The notes beneath the pieces were generated by a model. That model did not search any database. It was not told where the DNA came from and saw only the letters and a list, made by a program, of their open reading frames with translations. A stretch of 64,000 nucleotides of DNA from Campylobacter sp. RM5004. Its GTDB lineage: Bacteria > Campylobacterota > Campylobacteria > Campylobacterales > Campylobacteraceae. Shown here one piece after another: positions 54,981 through 64,000 of this stretch (position 1 is its first letter; each line of letters begins with the position of its first letter). Both the position numbers and the translations under genes were made by a program. The stretch is from assembly GCF_022369455.1 (NCBI RefSeq), contig NZ_CP059599.1, forward strand, positions 1,330,409-1,394,408. The letters run 5' to 3'.

Positions 54981-57775
54981 CAAAACTCCTTTTTCATTTC
55001 TTTAAATTCTTGAGCTAAAAACTTAGCTGTATAGCTTGTATCAGCGTATTTTCTAGCTAATTCAAGTGGATTTCCTTCAGCAATTATCTTACCACCCCTA
55101 AAACCACCTTCAGGTCCCATATCTATAATATAATCAGCATTTTTGATTAAATCTAAATTATGCTCAATTACAAAAACACTATTTCCTAAATCCACTAAAT
55201 GCTGTAAAACCTTTACAAGCTTTGCAGTATCTGCAAAATGAAGCCCCGTAGTTGGCTCATCTAATAAATAAAGCGTATTTCCTGTATCACTTTTGCTTAA
55301 TTCTTTAGATATTTTAATCCTTTGAGCTTCTCCGCCACTTAAGGTTGTAGCGTTTTGCCCTAAAGCAATATAATCAAGCCCAACATCCATTAAAGTTTGT
55401 AATTTTTGTCTAATTTTAGGCAATTTTGCAAAAAACTCATAAGCCTCTGCCACACTCATTTCTAAAACATCTGCAATACTTTTATCTTTATATTTAATTT
55501 CTAGCGTTTGATGATTGTATCTTTTGCCACCACAGGCATCACAAGTAATTGTTACATCAGGTAAAAAGTGCATAGAGATTTTAAGCTCACCTTCCCCACT
55601 ACATTTTTCACATCTACCACCTGCGACATTGAAACTAAATCTACCTATTTTATAGCCACGAATTTGTGCTTCGGGAACACTAGCAAAAAGGTTTCTAATC
55701 TCATCCATTAAACCTGTATAAGTAGCAGGATTACTTCTAGGAGTTTTTCCGATAGGACTTTGATCTAAAAAAATTACCTTATCTAATTTATCAAGCCCTT
55801 TATAAGTAATATCATTAATAGTTATTTTTGCTTTATTTAAATTAGCCCTTGCAATAGGAAGTAATGAATGTAGCATCAATGAGCTTTTCCCACTACCACT
55901 AACTCCTGTTACGCAAACTAAATTCCTTAAAGGAAATTTAACGCTTAAATCTTTTATATTGTTTTGATTGATTCCACTAAGTTCTAAAAATCCATCATTT
56001 TTACGAGCTTTATAAAAATCAATTTCTTTTTTGCGAGTTATATATAAAGCTGTTTCACATTTGCTCTTTAAAAGCTGTTTATAAGTGCCACAAAATACTA
56101 TTTCTCCACCACCAACACCTGCCTTTGGTCCAATTTCTACTATTACATCAGCGCTCTCAATTGTCTTTCTATCATGCTCAACTACTATTAAGGTATTTCC
56201 TTTAGCTTGCAAGCTTTTTAAAGTATTTATTAGTTTTGTAGTATCTCTTTCATGAAGTCCAATACTAGGTTCATCTAATACATATAAAACCCCACTAAGA
56301 CCACTTCCTATTTGAGAAGCTATTCTAATTCTTTGCGCTTCTCCACCACTAATAGTTCTTGCATCTCTTCCTAAGGTTAAATATCCTAAGCCTACATCAT
56401 TTAAGAAAAACAATCTTTCATTAATTTCTTTGATAATAGGATAAGAAATTTCATAATCTTGCTTATTTAAATTGCTAAAATTTTCTATTTTAAAAAAATC
56501 ACAAATATCTTCAATAGGAGTGCTAATAACATCGGCTATACTTTTGCCATTTACTAATACTGCCAAGCTTTGCTCGTTTAATCTAAAGCCTTTACAAGAT
56601 GGGCAGGTTTTTTCTACTATATAATCATTAAAATCTTTATCATCTTTTAAAATATCATAACTAAGCTTTATAGCACCCTCAAAACTCTTTTTAATATTAT
56701 GTTTATTCCATAAAAAGCTAAACTCGGTTGCACTTCCATATAAAATAAGCTTTTTTTGATATTCGCTTAATTCTTCATAAGGTTTATTTGTTGGTATTTT
56801 TTCTGCTTCACAAAATGCTAATAATAGTTTTGAATAATAGCTTTTATTAAAGCCCATCATAGTGCGAACCGCACCATCTTCTATACTTCTTTCATAATTT
56901 ATAATTTTTTCTTGGTCAATACTCATTCTAATGCCTAAGCCATCGCATAAAGAACAAGCTCCTTTTGGACTATTAAAAGAAAAGCTTAAAGGCTCAAGCT
57001 TATTAAATGAGATTTTGCATTTAAAACAAGCATTGTGAAGTGAATAGTGAATATTTTTATTGCTTTCTAATAATTCTAATTCGCACTCGCCATAACTTAA
57101 ATTTAAAGCTTTTTCAACAGCTTGTGCTAAACGGCTTTTATTTTCATCGTTAATTCTTAATCTATCAACTACAAGTTTAATTGTATGTTTTTTAGTCTTT
57201 GCTAAATCTATTGGCTCATCTAAGCGTGTTAGCGTGCCATTTATTAAAATATTTATAAATCCTTGATTTTTAAGACTTTCAAGAAGTGGTGCGAATGTGC
57301 CTTTTTTCTCCTTTACTAAAGGAGCTAATATCATAGCTTTTTCGCTAAATTTTGACATTTCATTGATTATATCTTCTGTATCCATTTTATTAATTTTTTC
57401 ACCACATTTATAGCAATGTTGAACTCCGATTTTTGAATACAAAAGTCTTAAATAATCATATATTTCAGTAATTGTTCCAACTGTTGAGCGTGGGTTTTTG
57501 CTAGTTGATTTTTGATCAATTGCAATAGCAGGGGTTAAGCCTTCTATTTTTTCTACATTTGGTTTTCTAAATTTATCTAAAAATTGTCTTGCATAAGCGC
57601 TTAAGCTTTCTATATAACGGCGTTGCCCTTCTGCATAAAGCGTATCAAAAGCTAAAGTTGATTTACCGCTACCACTAAGCCCTGTAAAAACTATTAGCTT
57701 ATTTTTAGGTAATGTTAAATTAATATTTTTTAAGTTATTTTCACTTGCGTTTATAACTTTTATTTCATCATTCAT
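54980..57775 (-). CDS. uvrA: Excinuclease ABC subunit A
   Basis: Damage-recognition ATPase of nucleotide excision repair. The 931 aa have two ABC halves with Walker A GLSGSGKST (near 32) and GVSGSGKSS (near 622), two zinc sites (CFKC...CSLC near 245-275 and CEKC...CDAC near 720-745), and two GGEAQRI signatures. Overlaps the TauE/SafE gene by eight bases. Confidence 0.97.
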   Translation of the reverse strand: MNDEIKVINASENNLKNINLTLPKNKLIVFTGLSGSGKSTLAFDTLYAEGQRRYIESLSAYARQFLDKFRKPNVEKIEGLTPAIAIDQKSTSKNPRSTVGTITEIYDYLRLLYSKIGVQHCYKCGEKINKMDTEDIINEMSKFSEKAMILAPLVKEKKGTFAPLLESLKNQGFINILINGTLTRLDEPIDLAKTKKHTIKLVVDRLRINDENKSRLAQAVEKALNLSYGECELELLESNKNIHYSLHNACFKCKISFNKLEPLSFSFNSPKGACSLCDGLGIRMSIDQEKIINYERSIEDGAVRTMMGFNKSYYSKLLLAFCEAEKIPTNKPYEELSEYQKKLILYGSATEFSFLWNKHNIKKSFEGAIKLSYDILKDDKDFNDYIVEKTCPSCKGFRLNEQSLAVLVNGKSIADVISTPIEDICDFFKIENFSNLNKQDYEISYPIIKEINERLFFLNDVGLGYLTLGRDARTISGGEAQRIRIASQIGSGLSGVLYVLDEPSIGLHERDTTKLINTLKSLQAKGNTLIVVEHDRKTIESADVIVEIGPKAGVGGGEIVFCGTYKQLLKSKCETALYITRKKEIDFYKARKNDGFLELSGINQNNIKDLSVKFPLRNLVCVTGVSGSGKSSLMLHSLLPIARANLNKAKITINDITYKGLDKLDKVIFLDQSPIGKTPRSNPATYTGLMDEIRNLFASVPEAQIRGYKIGRFSFNVAGGRCEKCSGEGELKISMHFLPDVTITCDACGGKRYNHQTLEIKYKDKSIADVLEMSVAEAYEFFAKLPKIRQKLQTLMDVGLDYIALGQNATTLSGGEAQRIKISKELSKSDTGNTLYLLDEPTTGLHFADTAKLVKVLQHLVDLGNSVFVIEHNLDLIKNADYIIDMGPEGGFRGGKIIAEGNPLELARKYADTSYTAKFLAQEFKEMKKEF

Positions 57776-58550
57776 TTATTACTCCGTGTTGTTTCAAAAC
57801 TTCTATTATTGATAAGCTTAATACAAATAATAAAAATCCTATGAAAAGTTTTTTTTGTGTTTTATTGCTAATTTTATGAAATAGCCAATTTCCTACCCAA
57901 ACACCAGGAAGACTAGAAATTGCGATTATAGCACCGGCTGTATAATCAACATGATTTGTAATAGCCATAGAAATAAAAGCAGCACCACCTGCAAAAGCGA
58001 CAAAAAGCCCACTCATAGAAGCTGCTTTTTTTATATTTAAATTACAAATAGCAACCAAAGCAGGAGTAAGTAAAGCTCCCCCACCTATTCCTCCACTTGT
58101 AGCAATCGCACCTATTATTAAACCTACAAAAAATTGCAATAATTTTGAGTTTTTTTCAGGTTCAGTTGGATTTGCTGGAGAAAAATAAAGCTTAATAATA
58201 GCCCAAGTGATTAGAAAACAAATAATATAAGCAATTACTAAATTGCTAACAATTTTCATAATTAATCCAACGCTAAGACCACCGATAAGTCCTCCTAATG
58301 CAGGATAAATTGCTGATTTTATTTGCAATGTTCCTTTTTTATAATTTAGATATGAATTATAAAAAGATGAAAATACCATTTGCATAACACTAATTCCAAC
58401 GGCAATTTTAGGAGAATACCCAACGAGCGTTGTCATTATAGGCACTACTGCTGTTCCTCCACCTATTGCAAAAAGCCCTGCTGTAAATCCTACCAAAAGC
58501 CCATCTAAAACAAAAATTATATAAGTAAATAAGGTGTATTGTTCTATCAT
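57768..58550 (-). CDS. TauE/SafE (TSUP) family anion exporter
   Basis: The 260 aa have about eight membrane segments, with the duplicated glycine-rich motifs GLFAIGGGTAVVPIM (near 25) and GAIATSGGIGGGALLTPAL (near 147) typical of the sulfite/organosulfur exporter family. Substrate unknown. First gene of the minus-strand run into uvrA and hipO; divergent from the cheX-like gene. Confidence 0.85.
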   Translation of the reverse strand: MIEQYTLFTYIIFVLDGLLVGFTAGLFAIGGGTAVVPIMTTLVGYSPKIAVGISVMQMVFSSFYNSYLNYKKGTLQIKSAIYPALGGLIGGLSVGLIMKIVSNLVIAYIICFLITWAIIKLYFSPANPTEPEKNSKLLQFFVGLIIGAIATSGGIGGGALLTPALVAICNLNIKKAASMSGLFVAFAGGAAFISMAITNHVDYTAGAIIAISSLPGVWVGNWLFHKISNKTQKKLFIGFLLFVLSLSIIEVLKQHGVINE

Positions 58551-58634
58551 AAAAACTCCTAAATCGTTATATTAATTAACTTAGCTTACACTTTTCTTTT
58601 TTATAATAATTAAAACTTATTTAAGGAAAGATTA

Positions 58635-59063
58635 ATGCTAGATACAATTGATTATTCAGTTAAACATTTTTTTAAACATATTTTAAGAAGTAAATTAGAA
58701 ACTACAAATTCACTTGATAATGCAGAATATTATGGTGCTAGTATTTGTTTAGGTGATAATGTTAAGGAACTATCTTGCTATTTAATATTTAAAAAAGAAA
58801 GCTTACAAGCACTTGCTTCAAGACTGCTTGGCGATGATGCTAAGATGAGTGAAGATGATTATTGCGATTTATGTAAAGAAGTAGCAAACCAAATAATAGG
58901 ATATGCTAAAAGACTTTTAGCTGATGCTTATGATGATTATACAATTAGTGTTCCTGAGTATTTAGGAAAAGTAAAAGATTTTAAACTTGGTTTTACTCAT
59001 GAGTTTTTTTATAAACTTGAAGAAAACACATTTTGCGTTGGAATAATTGAGAAGAAAAAATAA
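58635..59063 (+). CDS. CheX-like chemotaxis phosphatase-domain protein
   Basis: The 142 aa resemble CheX/FliY-type CheC domains: an alpha-beta fold with CKEVANQIIGYAKRLLAD near residue 80-97 where phosphatases have E-x(2)-N-x(3)-G. The E and N are present. It probably dephosphorylates CheY-P or shares a motor role. Its stop overlaps the fliN start by one base (TAATG), and it opens the run cheX-fliN-fliO. Confidence 0.7.
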   Translation: MLDTIDYSVKHFFKHILRSKLETTNSLDNAEYYGASICLGDNVKELSCYLIFKKESLQALASRLLGDDAKMSEDDYCDLCKEVANQIIGYAKRLLADAYDDYTISVPEYLGKVKDFKLGFTHEFFYKLEENTFCVGIIEKKK

Positions 59064-59368
59064 TGCAAGAAATACAAGAAGCTCCAGCAAGAACACTTAA
59101 TGCAACTTATGAAGAATTGCTTGATGTTAGTGTTGATTTTATAAGCGAATTAGGCACTACTCAGCTTAGTGTTAAAGAATTTTTAGAGCTTGGAATAGGC
59201 TCTGTAATTGATTTAGAAAAACCTGCTGGAGAAAGCGTGGAACTTTATGTAAATAATAGGATTTTTGGTAAGGGCGAAGTAATGGTATATGAAAGAAATT
59301 TAGCAATACGTATAAATGAAATACTTAGCTCAAAAACCGTTATTCAATATTTTAAAAAAGAGTTGTGA
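59063..59368 (+). CDS. fliN: Flagellar motor switch protein
   Basis: The 101-aa SpoA-domain protein forms the flagellar C ring. Visible landmarks are LLDVSVDFISELGTTQLSVKEFLEL near residue 20, GSVIDLEKPAGE and VYVNNR/VELYVNNRIFGKGEVM near 65, all typical of FliN. Overlaps the cheX-like and fliO genes by one base each. Confidence 0.93.
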   Translation: MQEIQEAPARTLNATYEELLDVSVDFISELGTTQLSVKEFLELGIGSVIDLEKPAGESVELYVNNRIFGKGEVMVYERNLAIRINEILSSKTVIQYFKKEL

Positions 59369-60168
59369 TGAAAAAAATAATTTTACTACTAATTAGCCTA
59401 AGTGTTTTTGCAAACAATATAATAAACTACAATATCTATAAAAGAGATGATAGAATTGATGTTATGCTTAGCTTTGATTCTCCATATTCAGCTAAAGATG
59501 GAGATATTAGGATATTAAGTGGTAGTGATTATGTAGGCGTTGTGCTAAACAATATCAAAATAGCCGAAAGAAATTCGCAAGTTTTAAATATGCCTTATGT
59601 AGAACAATTATTAATGTATCCAGTAGGCGAAAGCACTGTGCTTGAGTTTAAAACAAAAGAAAAGCTTAGTATTATTCCAGCACTTACTAAAGATGATGGA
59701 TTTGGATTAAGAATTAGAGTATTACCTAAGGCTAATAATCAAAATCTAGCAAATAGTGAAATTCAATACGCTGAAGAAAGTAATATTGATAATAAACTAT
59801 ATTCTATGATAGGAGTTTTAGTAGCTGTTTTATTAATGCTTGTATATGTAAAAAAACAACTTTCTAAAAAAATTAAAATTCCTAATTCAAATTCTAAGCA
59901 AAAAGTTGCAAATTTTTTAAATATTAACGAAAATCAAGCAGTAGTTGTGTGCGAAAAACAACTTGATAAAGATAATAAATTTATAGTAGTTGATTATGAG
60001 AATTCAAGATATAAATTAATAATAGGAAATACTAATATTTGGCTTGATGCACCAAGTCAAAGTGAAGAAAACTTTGAAACATATTTTGAAGAAAATAAAC
60101 AAAAACTACAAAACATGATAAAGCAAAACGCTCTAAATTCATACAAAGAAAAAATAAGTAAAATATAA
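59368..60168 (+). CDS. fliO: Probable FliO, flagellar export apparatus membrane protein
   Basis: The 266 aa have a signal-like N-terminus, a periplasmic domain (about 18-140), one membrane segment (about 147-163) and a cytoplasmic tail with an FliO-like region, as in the larger FliO of Campylobacter and Helicobacter that follows fliN. The ATG overlaps the fliN stop (TGATG). The cytoplasmic linker includes IPNSNSK, encoded by a unit of the dispersed repeat (59877-59896). Confidence 0.7.
   Translation: MKKIILLLISLSVFANNIINYNIYKRDDRIDVMLSFDSPYSAKDGDIRILSGSDYVGVVLNNIKIAERNSQVLNMPYVEQLLMYPVGESTVLEFKTKEKLSIIPALTKDDGFGLRIRVLPKANNQNLANSEIQYAEESNIDNKLYSMIGVLVAVLLMLVYVKKQLSKKIKIPNSNSKQKVANFLNINENQAVVVCEKQLDKDNKFIVVDYENSRYKLIIGNTNIWLDAPSQSEENFETYFEENKQKLQNMIKQNALNSYKEKISKI
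59877..59896 (+). repeat. Dispersed repeat unit inside fliO
   Basis: AATTCCTAATTCAAATTCTA, read in frame as IPNSNS in the cytoplasmic linker of FliO. Confidence 0.5.
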
Positions 60169-60177
60169 GGAGAATTG

Positions 60178-61551
60178 ATGAGAAGAAATAGAAAAACTAA
60201 AATAACCTTATTTTTTTCTATAATTTTAATAGTTTTTATAGCTGCTTTTGTGGCATTTTCTAGCACATTTGAAAGAGTTGCACCTACTATAAGTATAGAA
60301 AACAATAATAACGATACTATGTATTGGAATGGAAGAGATAAAATTATCTTAAAAGCAGAAGATAATCTCGGACTTAAAAATATAAAAATTGAATACTCAA
60401 AAGACAATAATGAAACTAAAAATATATTAATAAATAAAACAATAAATGCAAAAGATTTTACAGCAGAAATAGACTTACCAAAACCAAAATTTAATGAAAA
60501 GCTTGATAGATATACACTTTATATAAAAGCAAATGATAAAAGTTTATGGAACTGGTTTGGCGGAAATACAAGCGAACAAACAATAAATGTAATAGTAGAT
60601 AACAAAAAACCTCAAGTAAGTGTAATAGCAAACTCATACAATATCACTCAAGGCGGTGCAGCTAGCGTGGTATTTTACGCACAAGATGATAATTTAACTG
60701 ATTTATATATTGAAGTTAATAATCGTATATTTCAAGTAGCACCTTTTGTAAAAGATGATTATTATATCGCTTTAATAGCTTGGGATTTAAGAGATGGAAA
60801 CGATTTTGAAGCTAGAATTGTAGCAAAAGATAAAGCTAATAATATTATTAAAGAAAGAATACCTTATTATTATTCTAATAAAAAATATAGAGTTTCAAAT
60901 ATTGAAGTAGGAGATAATTTTATAGATGGCAAGATTAAAGATTTATATGAAGCTAATTCTGATAATTCTTTAAATGATAGAGCTTTAATATTTGATTTTG
61001 TAAATGCAAAATTAAGAAGTGAAAATGAAAAAATCATTCATAAAATTACAAAAGTAGTAAGCAATGAATTAGTAAATGATTTTAAACTAAATGCCTTTTT
61101 ACCACTTAAAAATGGAATGAAAGTTGCAGATTTTGGAGATCATAGATTTTATAAATACAACGGAAATCAAATAAGCGAAAGCTATCACATGGGGCTTGAT
61201 TTAGCAAGTACAAAAATGGCTCCTATAACATTAAGTAATGATGGTAAAATAGTATTTGCTCAAGATAATGGCATATATGGATTAAACCTAATAATAGATC
61301 ATGGATTAGGACTTTATACTCTTTATGGACATTGCACTAAAAAAAATGTAGAATTGGGCGATATAGTAAATGCTAAAACTACAATTGCAAATACAGGAAC
61401 AAGTGGTTTAGCATTAGGTGATCATCTTCATTTTGGGGTATTAGTTCAAGGTGTTGAAGTAAGACCTGAAGAGTGGATGGATTCAAAATGGCTAAATGAT
61501 AATGTTTTTGGCATTATCAAAAAAGCTAAAGAAATTATAAACAAAAAATAA
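60178..61551 (+). CDS. M23-family peptidoglycan endopeptidase, membrane-anchored
   Basis: The 457 aa have one N-terminal membrane anchor (about 10-28), an Ig-like/extracellular middle region, and a C-terminal LytM/M23 domain. Zinc ligands H337 and D341 (HMGLDLA) and H416/H418 (HLHFG) are all present, so it is probably active on peptidoglycan cross-links and cell shape. An AAGGAG site precedes the ATG at 60178. It lies before lpxC as in C. jejuni. Confidence 0.88.
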   Translation: MRRNRKTKITLFFSIILIVFIAAFVAFSSTFERVAPTISIENNNNDTMYWNGRDKIILKAEDNLGLKNIKIEYSKDNNETKNILINKTINAKDFTAEIDLPKPKFNEKLDRYTLYIKANDKSLWNWFGGNTSEQTINVIVDNKKPQVSVIANSYNITQGGAASVVFYAQDDNLTDLYIEVNNRIFQVAPFVKDDYYIALIAWDLRDGNDFEARIVAKDKANNIIKERIPYYYSNKKYRVSNIEVGDNFIDGKIKDLYEANSDNSLNDRALIFDFVNAKLRSENEKIIHKITKVVSNELVNDFKLNAFLPLKNGMKVADFGDHRFYKYNGNQISESYHMGLDLASTKMAPITLSNDGKIVFAQDNGIYGLNLIIDHGLGLYTLYGHCTKKNVELGDIVNAKTTIANTGTSGLALGDHLHFGVLVQGVEVRPEEWMDSKWLNDNVFGIIKKAKEIINKK

Positions 61552-61560
61552 GGAAAAGAA

Positions 61561-62454
61561 ATGTTACAAACTACAATAGCAAAAGAAGTAACAAATATAG
61601 GCATAGGACTACATAAAGGTAGTGCTATAAAAATTACCTTTAGCCCACTAGATGCAAATAGCGGTGTAGTATTTCATAGAACTGATATTAATAAATATTA
61701 TGAAGCAAATTATAAAAATGTAATAAATACAAAAATGGCTACCGTTATAGGGGATAACGATGGCTATATATCTACGATTGAGCATTTAATGAGTGCTGTT
61801 AGTTCTTATGGTATTGATAATTTATTAATTAGTATAGATGCAAACGAAGCACCTGTATTAGATGGCTCTGCAGCAGGTTTTTGTGCTATGTTAGATAGTG
61901 CAGGTATTAAGCAACTTGATGCTAAAAAGCAAATTATAGTAGTCAAAAAAGAAGTTAAAGTTCAAGCTGAAGATAAATTCGCAAGTCTTAGCCCAACAAC
62001 TGCTCCAAGTTATGAATTTAGCATAGATTTTAAACACCCAGCTATTCAAAAACAAAACTATACCTACATAGCAAATAAACAAAATTTCATAAACGAAATT
62101 GCAAGCGCTAGAACTTTTGGATTTTTAAAAGATGTAGAGTATTTAAAATCAATCGGTTTAGCTTTAGGTGGTAGTTTAGAAAACGCTATCGTTTTAGATG
62201 ATAATGGTATATTAAATCCTGAAGGCTTAAGATTTAGTAATGAATTTGTTCGCCATAAAATACTTGATGCTATTGGGGATTTATATATGCTAGGTAAGGC
62301 AACTTTTGCAAACTATAAAGCTCACGCAAGTAGCCATGATTTAAACCATAAGCTAACTTTAGAATTATTAAATAATCCTAATGCTTATGAAATTGTTACA
62401 TTAGATAGCGACACAAATAAAGATTTATTAAAGGCATTCACATTAAACTTTTAA
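61561..62454 (+). CDS. lpxC: UDP-3-O-acyl-N-acetylglucosamine deacetylase
   Basis: Zinc enzyme of the committed step in lipid A synthesis. The 297 aa show VTNIGIGLHKG near the start, STIEHLMSAVSSYGIDNLLI near 78, DGSAAGF near 102, and HKILDAIGDLYML and HASSHDLNHKL in the second half (metal ligands). Start ATG with AAGGAAAAG upstream. Confidence 0.96.
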   Translation: MLQTTIAKEVTNIGIGLHKGSAIKITFSPLDANSGVVFHRTDINKYYEANYKNVINTKMATVIGDNDGYISTIEHLMSAVSSYGIDNLLISIDANEAPVLDGSAAGFCAMLDSAGIKQLDAKKQIIVVKKEVKVQAEDKFASLSPTTAPSYEFSIDFKHPAIQKQNYTYIANKQNFINEIASARTFGFLKDVEYLKSIGLALGGSLENAIVLDDNGILNPEGLRFSNEFVRHKILDAIGDLYMLGKATFANYKAHASSHDLNHKLTLELLNNPNAYEIVTLDSDTNKDLLKAFTLNF

Positions 62455-62462
62455 TTGTGCCT

Positions 62463-62879
62463 ATGGCAGGACTTATCGGAATATATGATAAAAATAATTC
62501 TTTGATTAAAGAAATAAAATTAGAGAATAAAACAAGCGAGTCCTTGCCTACTCTTATGCAAGAATTATTAAATACTTATAGTTTTAGTGAATTAGCTTAT
62601 GCTAATGGACCTGGCTCATATATGGCTTTAAAAATAGTTTATGTTTTTTTAAGCACAATTGCACTTGTTAAAAACATTCCTTTAAAGGCTGTTAGTGGAT
62701 TTACTTTTAGTAAAAACAATCTAATTAAAGCTAATAATAATTTATTCTTTACACAAGAAAATGGCAAAATAAAATTAATCAAAAATGATAATTATAAAGA
62801 TGAGTTTTTTATACCACAAGAGTATAAATTTGATTTTTGTGAAAGTAATTTGCCTAATTATTTTCTACCTGCTATTTAG
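62463..62879 (+). CDS. tsaB: TsaB-like protein
   Basis: The roughly 138-aa protein is probably TsaB, the ASKHA-fold partner of TsaD in t6A tRNA modification. LAYANGPGSYMALKIV near residue 50 fits the TsaB G-P-G-S motif, and the position between lpxC and thrB matches C. jejuni. It is shorter than typical TsaB (about 220 aa) because the second lobe is small. I used the ATG at 62463; a GTG at 62457 is also possible. Confidence 0.75.
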   Translation: MAGLIGIYDKNNSLIKEIKLENKTSESLPTLMQELLNTYSFSELAYANGPGSYMALKIVYVFLSTIALVKNIPLKAVSGFTFSKNNLIKANNNLFFTQENGKIKLIKNDNYKDEFFIPQEYKFDFCESNLPNYFLPAI

Positions 62880-62887
62880 GATTAAAA

Positions 62888-63778
62888 ATGAAAAATGAAA
62901 TTATTTTAAAAACACCAGCAACAAGTGCTAATTTAGGTGCTGGATTTGATTGTTTAGGTTTAGCTTTAGATTTTTATAATAAAACTTTAATTAAAAGAAG
63001 TAATATCTTTAAAGTTTCTATAAAAGGCGAAGGAGAAGATAATCCTTATCTTAAAAAACACAATCTATTTATAAATATTTTTAATGAAACTTATCAAAAA
63101 CTAACAGGCAAAAAAGATACTTTTAGTTTTTCATTCATAAACAATATTCCTTTAAGTCGTGGTTTAGGAAGTTCTAGCTCGGTAATAATTGGAGCAATTA
63201 CGAGTGCATACTATCTAGCAGGACTTAGCATAAATAAAGATAATATATTAAATAATGCTTTAGTGTATGAAAATCATCCTGATAATATTAGTCCTGCTGC
63301 TTTGGGTGGATTTGTGTGTTCTTTGGTTGAAGATAATGTCGTTAAATACATTAAAACCGATATTTTAGATGATGTAAAAGCAGTTGTTTGTATTCCAAAT
63401 AAACCAATTTCTACGAATGTTAGTAGAAGTGCATTGCCTAAGCATTTAAGCCTTGCAGATACTAGCTTTAATATAAGCAGAAGCTCGCTAACTACAGCAG
63501 CATTTATGAGTAAAAATTATGAAATGCTAAAATACTCAAGCTATGATAAATTACATGAAAATCGCAGAATGAAAGCAATTCCTGAGCTTTTTAAAATCCG
63601 TGAAATTGCTCGTAAAAATGGAGCTTTGATGAGTAATTTAAGTGGTTCGGGTTCTACATTTTTTAATCTTTGCTATAAAGATGATGCTAGTAAATTAAAA
63701 AATATATTAGAAAATGAATTTTCTTCTATGAAAATCTTAGAACTAAACTTTAATAATACAGGCGTAATTTATGAATAA
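62888..63778 (+). CDS. thrB: Homoserine kinase
   Basis: GHMP kinase phosphorylating homoserine for threonine synthesis. The 296 aa contain PATSANLGAGFDCLGLAL at the start, the ATP loop PLSRGLGSSSSVIIG near 90, and the late GALMSNLSGSGSTFF. It ends one base before the 52-bp repeat. Confidence 0.95.
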   Translation: MKNEIILKTPATSANLGAGFDCLGLALDFYNKTLIKRSNIFKVSIKGEGEDNPYLKKHNLFINIFNETYQKLTGKKDTFSFSFINNIPLSRGLGSSSSVIIGAITSAYYLAGLSINKDNILNNALVYENHPDNISPAALGGFVCSLVEDNVVKYIKTDILDDVKAVVCIPNKPISTNVSRSALPKHLSLADTSFNISRSSLTTAAFMSKNYEMLKYSSYDKLHENRRMKAIPELFKIREIARKNGALMSNLSGSGSTFFNLCYKDDASKLKNILENEFSSMKILELNFNNTGVIYE

Positions 63779-63779
63779 A

Positions 63780-63831
63780 GCAAATTCCTAATTCAAATTC
63801 TTTGAAATTTTTATGGAATTTGAAATAGGAA
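63780..63831 (-). repeat. 52-bp palindromic repeat, third copy (inverted)
   Basis: Inverse complement of the DUF262-flanking repeat with about three differences. It fills the gap between convergent thrB (ends 63778) and the P-type ATPase gene (stop 63832-63834). Confidence 0.85.
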
Positions 63832-64000
63832 TTAAGATTTTAATTCTTTAAATAAAAGCAAAGAATTAAACACAACAATAAGCGATGAAATACTCATAAG
63901 CATGGCACATAGAGCTGGATTTAAATGCAGATTAATCTCGCTAAAAATCCCACAAGCTAGAGCAATCCCAAAAAAATTATAAAAAAACGATATGAATAAA
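63832..64000 (-). CDS. P-type ATPase (probable copper exporter), C-terminal fragment at window edge
   Basis: An open minus-strand frame from the window end to a TAA at 63832-63834. The 55 or so visible residues include FFYNFFGIALACGIF, LNPALCAMLMSISSLIVVFN and LLLFKELKS, the last two membrane helices of heavy-metal P1B ATPases (copper type: YN...PxxA, MxxSSxxVVxNS). The rest of the gene lies beyond the window. Metal specificity cannot be confirmed from the fragment. Confidence 0.75.
   Translation of the reverse strand, partial: LFISFFYNFFGIALACGIFSEINLHLNPALCAMLMSISSLIVVFNSLLLFKELKS

Overview
The window is a gene-dense, visibly AT-rich stretch of a Campylobacterales chromosome, most likely genus Campylobacter. 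The evidence is gene order shared with Campylobacter (def-clpP-tig-folE-fliI; M23 peptidase-lpxC-tsaB-thrB; cstA-ybdD; cheX/fliN/fliO), a HipO-like hippurate hydrolase of the family's length, and a 16S rRNA gene of Campylobacter type. No species is claimed.

Layout. 1-1264: 3' part of gpmI, then a 680-bp gene-free gap rich in repeats. 1.9-9.8 kb: a minus-strand run prfB, three TM2-domain genes, a TerB/DnaJ-like gene, a GalE-like gene and citCDEF (citrate lyase), with very short gaps or overlaps, so it may be one long operon. 9.8-12.2 kb: rimO and tilS (+). 12.5-20.2 kb: cstA with a small ybdD gene after it, then pyrB-pyrC-carB. 20.4-24.7 kb: a 5-oxoproline cluster (NRAMP-like transporter, pxpA, pxpC, pxpB, DUF1445 protein), followed by a 990-bp repeat-rich gap. 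25.7-37.3 kb: conserved housekeeping genes (def, a degenerate GGDEF gene, clpP, tig, folE, fliI, an AI-2E family protein, an Hpt protein, ruvB, lepB, folD, a small cytochrome c, hemL, an AtpZ-like gene). 37.5-40.9 kb: an accessory pair of DUF262 genes (GmrSD-like), bracketed by near-identical 52/53-bp direct repeats. 41.0-45.2 kb: dnaE with a duplicated C-terminal module. 45.3-48.9 kb: small accessory genes (LysE, HxlR, MdaB, cupin, MarR, a membrane protein). 49.0-51.4 kb: an McrBC/LlaJI-like restriction locus with a frameshifted mcrB. 51.4-53.7 kb: a 16S-tRNA-Ile unit with no tRNA-Ala and no 23S gene after it. 53.8-58.6 kb: hipO, uvrA, TauE/SafE (-). 58.6-63.8 kb: cheX-like, fliN, fliO, M23 peptidase, lpxC, tsaB, thrB (+). 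63.8 kb to the end: 3' part of a P-type ATPase gene (-).

The main unexplained structure is a dispersed repeat family built on TTCCTATTTCAAATTC (variants TTCCTAATTCAAATTC and TTCGGAATTCAAATTC). About 28 sites are seen in 64 kb. They often occur as inverted pairs forming elements of about 52, 75 or 165-220 bp, nearly all between genes. Two sites lie inside genes (citC, fliO). One 52-bp type flanks the DUF262 module in direct orientation and fills the thrB/P-type ATPase gap in inverted orientation. These look like MITE- or REP-like elements. No transposase was found in the window.

All reading was done by eye. No alignment, folding or database search was run.
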